In this document: piece after piece, positions 1 to 7,483 of the stretch
Position numbering within the stretch: the stretch's first letter is position 1
Layout of the letters: each line of letters opens with the position of its first letter
NCBI GenBank assembly: GCA_900066355.1
Contig: FMEL01000001.1
Location: forward strand, 185,166-249,165
From: an uncultured Ruminococcus sp.
GTDB lineage: Bacteria > Bacillota > Clostridia > Lachnospirales > Lachnospiraceae
Length of the DNA stretch: 64,000 bases
Direction: 5' to 3'
Notes under the pieces: generated by a model
Seen by the model: the letters and a program-made list of their open reading frames with translations, nothing else
The model's database searches: none
What the model was told of the DNA's origin: nothing
Program-made: the position numbers and the translations under genes

Positions 1-215
1 TTTTGGTCTTCTGTTAAATTTAATCTCCCACCATCCTCTGCAAAAAACTGGGCCAGTGTAATTCCAAATGCATCACATATTCTCTCAAGCGTCACAACTG
101 TAGGTATACTCTTTTTATTCAAAATATTCCCCAAAGCCGTTTGTGACATTTCAGTAAGTTGAGACAAGCGATACTTTGTATACCCTCGTTTTTCACATAA
201 TTCTGTTATTCTCAA
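1..215 (-). CDS. XRE-family helix-turn-helix regulator, C-terminus cut by the window edge
   Basis: About 71 residues are visible before the window ends. The reading shows a Cro/C1-type DNA-binding domain: an opening helix (ITELCEKRGYTKYRLSQLT), then a recognition-helix region (SQTALGNILNKKSIPTV), then TLERICDAFGITLAQFF, the usual closing helix of this family. I chose a TTG start at 215 because GAGGAG lies 9 nt upstream (225-230) and no ATG or GTG fits better. The protein probably represses transcription at nearby operators; the dyad at 267-283 upstream of it is a candidate. The family is clear, the target is inference. Confidence 0.8.
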   Translation of the reverse strand, partial: MRITELCEKRGYTKYRLSQLTEMSQTALGNILNKKSIPTVVTLERICDAFGITLAQFFAEDGGRLNLTEDQ

Positions 216-266
216 TGGAATATACTCCTCTACGCACAAGTAATATACACCTCTCCTCTGGTCTAT

Positions 267-283
267 GGTACTTATATTGTACC
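267..283. promoter_or_regulatory. Inverted repeat GGTAC-N7-GTACC, candidate operator
   Basis: A perfect 5-bp inverted repeat with a 7-bp AT-rich spacer lies about 50 bp upstream of the XRE-type regulator start. It contains TACAAT on the minus strand, which could be that gene's -10 element. The position suits autoregulation, but no -35 element is clear and binding is inferred only from position. Confidence 0.35.
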
Positions 284-469
284 GATAACCCTAAGGTTTT
301 ATTAGATGTATAATGCTTCACCATATACTCCATTATGCTTTAGTATTTGATTAAAAAAAAGAAGCTCCACAGCTCATATTATTTAACGTATATACAAAAT
401 TGTAATATAATTATTGTACCTGCCTCACTCAGAACTGTCAAACAATAAATTGAGAATTTTTTCAGTGTA

Positions 470-655
470 TCATTCCTTAATCTCACTAATAAGAAACTCC
501 ATAGCCATTTGTGCCGTCTCTTCGTCTTTATATTTGTTTATAACATATGGTCTGCCTCCATTGGTCATTGCTACGAGTTTATTATCATTCACATATAAGG
601 CTTCAATAGATTTACTATTAAGAGCACATTCACAACTCTTATTCAAAATATACAT
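470..655 (-). CDS. Small conserved-type hypothetical protein (61 aa)
   Basis: The ORF encodes a 61-residue soluble protein beginning MYILNKSCEC and ending in an acidic helix (EETAQMAMEFLISEIKE). A strong ribosome-binding site (GAGGAGGTG, 662-670) precedes the ATG at 655; an upstream in-frame GTG at 664 lies inside that site and is unlikely to be used. The pattern (short strand, basic and acidic stretches, NGGRPYVINKY, closing helix) resembles small proteins often found near mobile elements in Firmicutes, but I know no function. It is transcribed in the same direction as the XRE-type gene. Confidence 0.6.
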   Translation of the reverse strand: MYILNKSCECALNSKSIEALYVNDNKLVAMTNGGRPYVINKYKDEETAQMAMEFLISEIKE

Positions 656-814
656 TCGCTTCACCTCCTCATCAGTATATTTTTAATATCCCCTCATATT
701 TAATATGCTAAATTAGCTTCTTAAAAAAATGCATTTAACATTTGATAGGAATTTTTTTATAATTTTGTGAAAAAAATGTGAATTATTTTTTGTATTAGTG
801 AATTTATAGGCATT

Positions 815-843
815 TTGCATAGCAGATTCTTTTATGCCATAAT
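815..843 (+). promoter_or_regulatory. Candidate sigma-A promoter of the unknown four-gene operon
   Basis: TTGCAT (815-820) and CATAAT (838-843) are separated by 17 bp and lie about 70 nt upstream of the start codon at 912. No other promoter-like pair is evident in the AT-rich gap 665-911. Confidence 0.5.
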
Positions 844-859
844 GAATTTGTAATAAAAA

Positions 860-869
860 ACTCGCGAGT
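860..869. promoter_or_regulatory. Perfect 10-bp palindrome ACTCGCGAGT in the operon leader
   Basis: This GC-centred palindrome stands out in a leader made almost only of A and T. It lies about 16 nt downstream of the candidate -10 element, a typical roadblock-operator position. The binding protein is unknown. Confidence 0.35.
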
Positions 870-911
870 AAAAAAACAAAGATATAAATTCAAGAAAGGA
901 CCTTTTAAATC

Positions 912-1853
912 ATGATAAATATCAAAGAGTATTCAAATGGGATACTGCAAATTAACGGATATGATTATCCCCCTGATCAGTTGTATTCCGCAAATTTAGT
1001 TCTCCCAGATTTAATTTCAAAAACAAAGACTGAGCTCACAAACCGTTTATTTATAAAAATTCTTCAAAGCTATTGGCCCAGGTATTGTCGTATAGCCAGC
1101 CAAGGCTGGCCCCACACAACCTATCAGCCCCAGAAACGCTTAAGCTATCACGGATATCATCTTGAAGACTTTACAATACAGAAGTCTCAATGGCTATCCT
1201 CTACCTATGGAAAATATGAACTCTATCGAACCAGATTTGGATGGCCCAGATATTATTTATCATATTCCAACAACTACAGACCCAACGCATGCAGCCTTTG
1301 GCATTTTCGAGACCACTGCTTTTCAAATATAGCAGGTTTAGCCTTATACAAATATTATTCCAATTATGCCTTAAAACACGATGGATTAATTGGAAAAGCC
1401 CGAAAACCTTTTTTTGAATATCCCTATACAGGCAAAAGTGGAAAAAACTATTCTGACCACTATTGGCACACTTTAATTGATTTAATTAATAATGATGAAC
1501 CCTACTTAACCTTTTTAAACGGGATTTTTCGAAAACTAACCCGCTTACTGCACAATATACACTTTGATAAGTTCTACGACGATGTATGTTACATGTCCTC
1601 TCATCAAGGATTTGTTCCACGAATTTCAAGGAAAAAATACAAAGAATTTATCTATTTCATTGACTGTATACCTCTTCAATTTGATGAACCTAATGAGATG
1701 TTAAAATATTTATACAACAATATTATTACGTACTCTGAAAAAGCTTTTGTAAAGACAGCATTAACTGAGCCTCACAAAAGGCCAAGCCAAAAAAGCAAAC
1801 CCAAACACAACCAAAAAAGGCCATTAAAACAATTTCCATGGCGAGACTTATAA
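912..1853 (+). CDS. Hypothetical protein, aromatic- and histidine-rich (313 aa)
   Basis: I do not recognise this family. The protein is soluble, with no signal peptide or membrane segment, and unusually rich in Tyr, Trp, Phe and His (for example YWPRYCRIASQGWPHTTYQP and HYWHTLIDLINND). The last 25 or so residues are a basic, Lys/Pro/Gln-rich tail (SQKSKPKHNQKRPLKQFPW) that could touch nucleic acid, but this is inference. It has an AAGGA-type site before the ATG at 912 and opens a same-strand set continuing at 1878, 2676 and 2852. Its AT-rich composition differs from the core genes after 7,480, which fits acquired DNA. Confidence 0.7.
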   Translation: MINIKEYSNGILQINGYDYPPDQLYSANLVLPDLISKTKTELTNRLFIKILQSYWPRYCRIASQGWPHTTYQPQKRLSYHGYHLEDFTIQKSQWLSSTYGKYELYRTRFGWPRYYLSYSNNYRPNACSLWHFRDHCFSNIAGLALYKYYSNYALKHDGLIGKARKPFFEYPYTGKSGKNYSDHYWHTLIDLINNDEPYLTFLNGIFRKLTRLLHNIHFDKFYDDVCYMSSHQGFVPRISRKKYKEFIYFIDCIPLQFDEPNEMLKYLYNNIITYSEKAFVKTALTEPHKRPSQKSKPKHNQKRPLKQFPWRDL

Positions 1854-1877
1854 AAAAATTAGCAAAGGAGAATTTAT

Positions 1878-2561
1878 ATGATTTACAATACTAATCTTGA
1901 TTTTCGTATGATGCACATCCTTGATGCATTTGATACTTCATCAATGCACTCTACAACTGACTGTATGAATATTGCCAATTTTCTTCAGGTTGCACTTTAT
2001 CTGAAATGCTGTTCAAAAATGGTAAAAGATATTGAACCTACTGGATTTATCAGTAAATCTAAAGTAAGAAATAAAATTGGCTTCTATCTCTATCGCCAAA
2101 ATAGATGGGATGTTTTCGCAAACCGAACCACTATCTATGATTATGAATATTATAAAGCCTCTGTTAAAACTTTATTTACCGAACTTGAAGAGTCCCTCCC
2201 TGTCGACATCAGAGTCAATTTTATGTATCTATATAACGGAAAATACGACTACATAGAATATAAGTGTGGAAAGAATTTCCGTAATGTATTCATTGCTATG
2301 GACCAATTGGATACCCAAATCGATTCTCTGGAGGATTTAGCCAAAGATGCTACCATTTTTAAATTGCTGGTAATTAATGAACTTGAACGACGCTGTGGAA
2401 GAAAGTATACTCTCGCTCAAAATATTATGCAAATTCATGCAGACTATGAGGAATCCAATGATATTTCTGTTGTAAATAATGTAGAATTTCTTGACCATTT
2501 TCAGGAATCTGCTTCTAAAAAAGATACTTTATTGAAAAGTATGGGATGGACCTTAAGATGA
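1878..2561 (+). CDS. Hypothetical protein (227 aa), second gene of unknown operon
   Basis: The family is not recognised. The protein is predicted soluble and mostly helical, with a Met/Asp-rich start (MIYNTNLDFRMMHILDAF), a central basic-aromatic block (KIGFYLYRQNRWDVFANRT), and an acidic second half. It begins 24 nt after the preceding stop, behind an AAAGGAG ribosome-binding site, so co-translation with the 313-aa protein is likely. No catalytic motif, metal-binding cluster or membrane segment is visible. Confidence 0.7.
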   Translation: MIYNTNLDFRMMHILDAFDTSSMHSTTDCMNIANFLQVALYLKCCSKMVKDIEPTGFISKSKVRNKIGFYLYRQNRWDVFANRTTIYDYEYYKASVKTLFTELEESLPVDIRVNFMYLYNGKYDYIEYKCGKNFRNVFIAMDQLDTQIDSLEDLAKDATIFKLLVINELERRCGRKYTLAQNIMQIHADYEESNDISVVNNVEFLDHFQESASKKDTLLKSMGWTLR

Positions 2562-2675
2562 AAATCGAATATCACAAATACAACACATAAAAAAATTCAA
2601 AATTTTTTCAATCTTTCAAAAAAACACGCATATTGAACGTGTAACAAAAAAAGGCAGAAAAGGATGTGCAATTCT

Positions 2676-2837
2676 ATGAGCAATAAATTAATCAAACAGT
2701 CACAAGAAACAAAATTTTATTTAATCAATAACACATTGACCGGATTTATGGGCGATGCTAGCAGAAAACAGGTAACTGAATTTGTAAAAGAAATATTTGG
2801 CGAAGATGCTGATAAAGTCAAAATCGTAGAATTATAA
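2676..2837 (+). CDS. Very small hypothetical protein (53 aa)
   Basis: ATG at 2676 is preceded by AAAAGGATG and opens a clean 53-codon frame ending at TAA 2835-2837, just before the GGGAGG site of the next gene. The peptide reads as a short strand (TKFYLINNTLTGFMGD), then a helix (RKQVTEFVKEIFGEDADKV), then a final strand, a compact beta-alpha-beta shape. No function is recognised; tight packing with its neighbours supports it as a real gene. Confidence 0.6.
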   Translation: MSNKLIKQSQETKFYLINNTLTGFMGDASRKQVTEFVKEIFGEDADKVKIVEL

Positions 2838-2851
2838 GGGAGGATAAATAT

Positions 2852-3256
2852 ATGTGCAAAAATCATTCAAACACAAACAACAATGAAAATGACTATAACG
2901 AGGAAGATATCATGGAAGTACTGTCCTCAGTATTTAGCAATGCAAGATGGAAGCGAAAAGACCTTTTATATAATATTTTTTCACTGTACATCCAGCGTTA
3001 TGAGTATCTCGAAATTTTGAAAAAAGATAAAAGTGCTGCAGGAAAGTCAAAATTGAAAAAGGCATGTAAACTGTTTGCATATTCTCAAAGTGAAGATGAC
3101 CCAAGAGATAAAAATGCCATTAAAATTTATGAAGATATCACAAATTACTTAAAGAATCAGCCTCTGGAATATTTTGAAAGCCTTAACTATCCAAGCGGTG
3201 ATTTAGTCTCACTTTTATATAATATTTATGACGAAGTTTATAATTCAAATCGTTAA
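2852..3256 (+). CDS. Hypothetical helical protein (134 aa), last gene of unknown operon
   Basis: The family is not recognised. The N-terminus is polar and Asn-rich (about residues 4-20), followed by predicted amphipathic helices with many Lys, Leu and Tyr (RKDLLYNIFSLYIQRYEYL; KAAGKS-like basic segment; EDITNYLKNQPLEYFE). An excellent GGGAGGAT site precedes the ATG at 2852. The gene is followed 28 nt later by a strong hairpin (3285-3311), so it likely ends the four-gene unit starting at 912. Confidence 0.7.
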   Translation: MCKNHSNTNNNENDYNEEDIMEVLSSVFSNARWKRKDLLYNIFSLYIQRYEYLEILKKDKSAAGKSKLKKACKLFAYSQSEDDPRDKNAIKIYEDITNYLKNQPLEYFESLNYPSGDLVSLLYNIYDEVYNSNR

Positions 3257-3284
3257 TAACACTTACTAAAAAAATCAAAAATGG

Positions 3285-3311
3285 CTTCCCTGAATATTTG
3301 TTTCAGGGAAG
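3285..3311 (+). terminator. Perfect 10-bp stem hairpin after the unknown operon
   Basis: CTTCCCTGAA (3285-3294) pairs with TTCAGGGAAG (3302-3311). There is no U-tract on the plus strand, so it may protect or process the 3' end rather than act as a simple intrinsic terminator. On the minus strand it is followed by T-rich sequence. Confidence 0.5.
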
Positions 3312-3410
3312 TCACAACTTACGCTCACCATTATATTAGAGCAGATAAAAATTATAAGCAAGGCGAACACTTTTCCAATAAAATAAGATGTGTTAATATA
3401 TTAGAAAAAA

Positions 3411-3453
3411 ATCTGTTTGTTCGAAAATCACAAGAAAATCAACCCAAACAGAT
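3411..3453 (+). repeat. 9-bp inverted repeat in the leader of the secreted CAP protein
   Basis: ATCTGTTTG (3411-3419) and CAAACAGAT (3445-3453) are perfectly complementary across a 25-nt loop, ending about 23 nt before the start codon at 3477. It could shape the mRNA leader; no known riboswitch is recognised. Confidence 0.4.
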
Positions 3454-3476
3454 AAAAGTACAAAGGAGGAGAAAAT

Positions 3477-5861
3477 ATGAAAAAGACAGTTCGCTACTAT
3501 CTAACAGGTATCCTATTTGGCATATTATTTCTTGTTAGCAGTATGGTAAGTGCGCAAGCTGCTGTAGGAGACCATTATACAGTAAATGTGGATGGCACCC
3601 TTTATTACACAAAGGCATTTGAGTTGCTGGATTATCTCAATGAAGAGCGTACTGCACAAGGAAGAGGAACTCTCACTATGGACCAGACTCTTATGGACGC
3701 AGCAATGCAAAGAGCAGTGGAATGTGCAGTAAATTTTTCTCACACAAGGCCAAATGGTTCTCTTTGTTTTACTGTAACATCTGGTTGCTCCGCAGAGAAT
3801 ATAGCCGCCGGGAACAGCACCGCATCCGCAACTTTCACACAATGGATGGATTCAGATGGCCATCGATATAATATGTTGGGTTCTGCTCACAAAAGTATTG
3901 GAATTGGCTGCTATACCCGCGGAAGTATCCACTACTGGGTACAACTATTTTCGGATAAGGAGGCTACAACTCCTATTACATCCGGAAACGATCGTAAAAC
4001 TAAAACGCCAGTCGAAATCGTGGAAAAAACTAATTCAAAGATTCAATTTAATCTAAACAGTTACGATCAGACTTCTGATTTTATAGTTATATGTGGAAAA
4101 TCTGAAAAACTACAACCTGGAAGACTAAATCCTGGATGGGAAAGACATTATTGCGGACTATCAGCAGATTCTTTTGTGTGGACAAGCAGCGACCCTTCAA
4201 TCGCATCTGTGGATGCCAATGGAACAGTTATCGGAAAAAGGCCTGGAACAGCAATCATTTCTGCGGCAGTCAGACAGGGAAATGCCGAAACCGCCACTTT
4301 GATGATTAAGTGTAAGAAAGATATCGCAGATATGCAGATTGCAGATATCCCATCTCGGTACGAGAACGGAAGTGCTTATGAACCAGAAATCGAAATCTAT
4401 GACAATGGAGAAAAGCTGGAGAAAGATATTTCCTATACCACTACCTATTATAGTAATACATCAGCAGGAACAGCGAGAGTCATCATCCGAGGAATCGGAA
4501 ATTACACCGGCAGTATACAGAAAGAATTTTTGATTTTACCAAGAATCTATGTTTCCAGTCTGACAATCAAAGACATTCCGGATTTTGTTTATTCTGGTAC
4601 TGCTTATACACCGGAACCTGAAGTTTATGATGGCACAACCCTTCTTCAGGAGGGAACCGACTATACAGTAAGTTATTATGACAATGTAAATGCAAGTACC
4701 ATGGCATCTGTACAAATTAAAGGAATTGGTAAATATACTGGACGAACCTCCAAATATTTTACCATACGTCCGCTGGCTATCTCAGATGAAATCACAGTAA
4801 AATGCACCAGTTTTAATTATGAAGCCTATGGAACACCAGACGAAGCTCTGGAAAATAGACTGGAAGTTTATTATCACGGAACAAAACTAACTAATCGGAC
4901 AGATTACTACTGTTACAGCAGTTCTTACAGAGAAGCCGATCATCAGATATGTACTTTCGTGGTAAATCTGCGAGGCAATTATAGTGGGCGTCGCGAATAC
5001 GAATCTCTGGAATATTATTACATGAAACCAATCGCAGCTCAGACATATACAGGAAATGCAATTAAACCACTGATACAGCTTTATCCATCCGAATATGCGA
5101 TGAATGTGGGCGGAGAGCCACTGAATTCAAATGCCGGATATCAGGTGATTTACGAAAATAATATACAAGTTGGCACTGCAAAAGTCACTGTAATTGGAAA
5201 TGGAGAACGTTATATAGGAAAAGTAAGCGGTACTTTTAAAATTATTCAGAAAACAACTCCATCTGAAAAGCCGAAAACCACTCCAATTCCGTCCAAAAAG
5301 CCAGTTGCAACACCAACTCCCAATAATTCACAAAATGGAAATACCCAAGCAAATGCGTCTGTATTTACAGTAAAAGTCCAAGCAAAGACCTTTTATTACA
5401 CTGGCAAGGCACAGAAACCCAAACTTACCGTTTATGTAAAAGGAAAAAAAATCACTTCCCAATATTATACAGTTAGCTGGAAAAACAACAAATATGCAGG
5501 CATAGCCACAGCAACAGTTATCGGCAAAGGGAAATATAAAGGATATACTGGAAAGACTTCCTTCATCATTAATCTAAAAAAAGTAGAACTTATTTCTGTG
5601 AAAGCATCGTCTTCTAAAAAAGTTAAAGTAAAATGGAAAAAAGGTGCAGGTTGCCAGGGTTATCAAATCATATACAGTACAAACAGTAAATTTAAAAATG
5701 CAACCTCAAAAATAATCAAAAATGCCAAAACTACCAATTATGCTTTGTCTGGTTTGAAAAAAGGCAAAAAATATTATGTAAAGATTCGCTCTTATAGAAA
5801 AGTAAATGGCGGATACTTATTCTCCCAGTGGAGCAATACAAAGAAAGTTAAGGTAAAATAG
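3477..5861 (+). CDS. Secreted CAP/SCP-domain protein with Ig-like repeats and fibronectin-like C-terminus (794 aa)
   Basis: A Sec signal peptide (about residues 1-28, ending SAQAA) is followed by a CAP/SCP (PR-1-like) domain at about 40-165, with hallmark pieces NFSHTRPNG, AENIAAG, HRYNMLG and YWVQLF. A bacterial Ig-like group 2 domain follows (about 215-283; SSDPSIASVDANGTVIGKRP). Then come several Ig-like modules sharing the pattern Y-x-G-x-A-x-x-P and G-x-G-x-Y-x-G, at about 285-600 and again near 645-700. A Thr/Pro/Lys linker lies near 605-640, and a fibronectin type III-like domain (GYQIIYS, LKKGKKYYVKIR) ends the protein. No LPXTG sorting motif or membrane anchor is seen, so it is probably secreted or loosely bound to the wall. 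AAAGGAGGAG precedes the ATG. Confidence 0.88.
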   Translation: MKKTVRYYLTGILFGILFLVSSMVSAQAAVGDHYTVNVDGTLYYTKAFELLDYLNEERTAQGRGTLTMDQTLMDAAMQRAVECAVNFSHTRPNGSLCFTVTSGCSAENIAAGNSTASATFTQWMDSDGHRYNMLGSAHKSIGIGCYTRGSIHYWVQLFSDKEATTPITSGNDRKTKTPVEIVEKTNSKIQFNLNSYDQTSDFIVICGKSEKLQPGRLNPGWERHYCGLSADSFVWTSSDPSIASVDANGTVIGKRPGTAIISAAVRQGNAETATLMIKCKKDIADMQIADIPSRYENGSAYEPEIEIYDNGEKLEKDISYTTTYYSNTSAGTARVIIRGIGNYTGSIQKEFLILPRIYVSSLTIKDIPDFVYSGTAYTPEPEVYDGTTLLQEGTDYTVSYYDNVNASTMASVQIKGIGKYTGRTSKYFTIRPLAISDEITVKCTSFNYEAYGTPDEALENRLEVYYHGTKLTNRTDYYCYSSSYREADHQICTFVVNLRGNYSGRREYESLEYYYMKPIAAQTYTGNAIKPLIQLYPSEYAMNVGGEPLNSNAGYQVIYENNIQVGTAKVTVIGNGERYIGKVSGTFKIIQKTTPSEKPKTTPIPSKKPVATPTPNNSQNGNTQANASVFTVKVQAKTFYYTGKAQKPKLTVYVKGKKITSQYYTVSWKNNKYAGIATATVIGKGKYKGYTGKTSFIINLKKVELISVKASSSKKVKVKWKKGAGCQGYQIIYSTNSKFKNATSKIIKNAKTTNYALSGLKKGKKYYVKIRSYRKVNGGYLFSQWSNTKKVKVK

Positions 5862-5899
5862 TAGAAAAAAGGATTAGAACCGTGTATTAACTACAGTCT

Positions 5900-5935
5900 A
5901 AGAGCAGTCCTGCGAGGCTGCTCTTTCTTTATTTT
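5900..5935 (+). terminator. Intrinsic terminator of the CAP-protein gene
   Basis: AGAGCAG (5901-5907) pairs with CTGCTCT (5918-5924), followed by a T-rich tract. It begins about 40 nt after the stop codon. Confidence 0.85.
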
Positions 5936-6075
5936 ATACAGTAAACTCAAAATTACAGAGACTAATTTATGCTGTAGTATACATAACCTGTAGCCACAAA
6001 TTCATATTTTTTTAACTCCTTTCTTTGTTTTTGATTTTTTTTACACTATTTTTTAATTTAAAGGAGATAAGGATT

Positions 6076-6309
6076 ATGAATAAAAATATTATTTGTACAG
6101 TAACTAGAGTAGATAACGGATTCGTTAAATTTTACGGTCCAGGTTGGGATTGTGAGCAGCTCAGATTCGCATCAATGGCAGATTCCAACTATAATACATA
6201 CCTGCATCCAGACGATGTAAAGAAATTTGCTGATTGCCCGGAACCAGGTGAGGATGAGCATATCATCCGAATTGTCTATGATGACGGTACAATCAAAAAT
6301 CTGGCATAA
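6076..6309 (+). CDS. Small hypothetical protein (77 aa)
   Basis: The ATG at 6076 follows a strong AAAGGAGAT site; an in-frame extension to 6025 lacks one. The protein is acidic and soluble (ICTVTRVDNGFVKFYGPGWD; HPDDVKKFADCPEPGEDEH; IIRIVYDDGTIKNLA), probably a small beta-rich fold. No family is recognised. It is a single-gene unit between the terminator at 5900 and the hairpin at 6330. Confidence 0.65.
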   Translation: MNKNIICTVTRVDNGFVKFYGPGWDCEQLRFASMADSNYNTYLHPDDVKKFADCPEPGEDEHIIRIVYDDGTIKNLA

Positions 6310-6329
6310 TATGCCGTTAGTGGCTACAC

Positions 6330-6362
6330 AGCCCCCGTGCACGACCGGGGGCTGTTTTATTT
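6330..6362. terminator. Bidirectional terminator between convergent small genes
   Basis: AGCCCCC (6330-6336) pairs with GGGGGCT (6347-6353), followed by TTTTATTT on the plus strand. It separates the 77-aa plus-strand gene from the 90-aa minus-strand gene, whose stop codon (6357) lies in its 3' flank. Confidence 0.85.
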
Positions 6363-6629
6363 CATCATCTTCTTTACAATTTTTAAAAATTCTCTTTCAT
6401 GCCCCACAACCTCACACTCCGGCTCTGCTGCAATGCTGATTGTAATGCAGCTACCATCCGTCTCTCGCCGTAATCTCTCAATCATTTCCACCGTATGAGT
6501 TCCACCGAAAATTCTCAGCGCAATTCTTTTCTTTACATTGCCATTTTTTCCCCGTTTTTGTGCTGTAACGTAGATTATGTTACCGAGTTCTCCCGGATCA
6601 GGAATATATGGTCTGTCATCAATTATCAT
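6357..6629 (-). CDS. Small hypothetical protein (90 aa)
   Basis: GGGAGG lies about 6 nt before the ATG at 6629. The protein is soluble with a basic middle (TAQKRGKNGNVKKRIALRIF) and a basic C-terminal helix (EREFLKIVKKMMK). No family is recognised. It faces the 77-aa gene across a shared terminator. Its upstream region holds only a weak promoter (TTGAAA, then TTATAT after 18 bp). Confidence 0.6.
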   Translation of the reverse strand: MIIDDRPYIPDPGELGNIIYVTAQKRGKNGNVKKRIALRIFGGTHTVEMIERLRRETDGSCITISIAAEPECEVVGHEREFLKIVKKMMK

Positions 6630-7160
6630 CTCTCGTTCCTCCCATCTATTACATATGATAGCACAATATATAACATACGCTATAGCGATTATTTCAATTA
6701 TGAATGCACTTATCGTGCTACAACACTTCTTTCTATCTTTCCATGCCTCCAGGAAAACAGATGCTCGGAATAGTTTTTGCTTTCTCCAAGGTATCTATCT
6801 CTACGGAATCCTCACAAATCATCGTGCAGAAACGCCATATATCGTGTGTATACGGCCATTTCTGGAGTTCCAGCGTAGTATGTGAAGAAATCCCCACCAC
6901 ATCCATTTATGACCGATATCGAGCGTTTTAGGCGCGCACTGATGAATAGCCGTATATCCAACGCCACCTGCTAGAGTTTGTATAAAGCTTTCTTTTCTTT
7001 TTTCTCTCTTCCATATCTCCTGTAGCCTCCTGTTTTAGTGCTATAGTTAATATGCAGAATAATCAGAAAAAAAGAATTTTTTTTGCGGCGGATAGCACCG
7101 AAAGTGTTCTTAAATTGTTTTGTTTTAATTGTGTGTTGAATTAATACAATTCAAGGCATA
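6630..7160. other. Gene-poor accessory spacer, nothing convincing
   Basis: I see no gene with a ribosome-binding site here. A 57-codon minus-strand frame (6733-6906) lacks one, and neighbouring frames show coding-like but interrupted stretches, so it may be decayed coding DNA. No tRNA-like sequence was found. Confidence 0.4.
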
Positions 7161-7207
7161 AAAAAACAGCATCGGGCCGAATTTTAACGATTTTTCGGTC
7201 CAATGCT
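7161..7207 (-). terminator. Long imperfect hairpin with T-tract on the minus strand
   Basis: AGCATCGGGCCGA (7168-7180) pairs with TCGGTCCAATGCT (7195-7207) with two mismatched positions and a 14-nt AT-rich loop. On the minus strand it is followed by seven T residues, so it can end transcripts coming from the ftsH side. Confidence 0.6.
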
Positions 7208-7247
7208 GCTGTCATTGCCTCTAGGGGCTGCTGTCACCCTGCTGTCA
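7207..7247. repeat. Three direct repeats TGCTGTCA on an 11-bp register
   Basis: Identical 8-mers begin at 7207, 7229 and 7240. Their spacings are 22 and 11 bp, one or two helical turns, so a bound protein would meet all three on the same face. This resembles arm-type binding sites near integrated-element ends, but no recombinase gene is adjacent. Confidence 0.5.
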
Positions 7248-7299
7248 CCTACTGCCAGACATCGCAGAACCGGCTAAATTAGCGGTATTTTTAGACAGT

Positions 7300-7330
7300 A
7301 AAAAAGACAGCGGGATAAGCTGTCTTTTTT
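7300..7330. terminator. Bidirectional intrinsic terminator
   Basis: GACAGC (7306-7311) pairs with GCTGTC (7319-7324), with six A residues before and six T residues after, so it can work on both strands. It lies about 150 bp past the ftsH stop codon and roughly marks the change from AT-rich to core-like sequence. Confidence 0.8.
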
Positions 7331-7483
7331 GGAGAAGGTATTTCTTCTTATGGGGTGTAGCAAAAACTATATAATGTATTGGGGGGTTTTTACGGTTATT
7401 ATAGTACCACGCGTCCCCCGAAAAGTGTGCACAAACTTCACAAATTTCATCATTACTTTTTGTTTAATTTGTACACCTCATTT

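Noticed and set aside
350..380. AGCTCCACAGCT with T-rich flank as a terminator of the 61-aa gene
   Set aside because: The stem is only 4 bp with an awkward loop; too weak to report.
6733..6906. 57-codon minus-strand frame starting MDVVGISSHTTLELQKWPYT
   Set aside because: There is no ribosome-binding site and a stop codon directly precedes the ATG; adjacent frames look equally coding-like, so decayed DNA is more likely than a gene.
7300..7403. Possible small RNA: TATAAT at 7398-7403 on the minus strand, then about 90 nt, ending at the terminator 7300-7330
   Set aside because: The -35 region is poor and the stretch has no recognisable structure besides the terminator; it can equally be the 3' region of ftsH mRNA.
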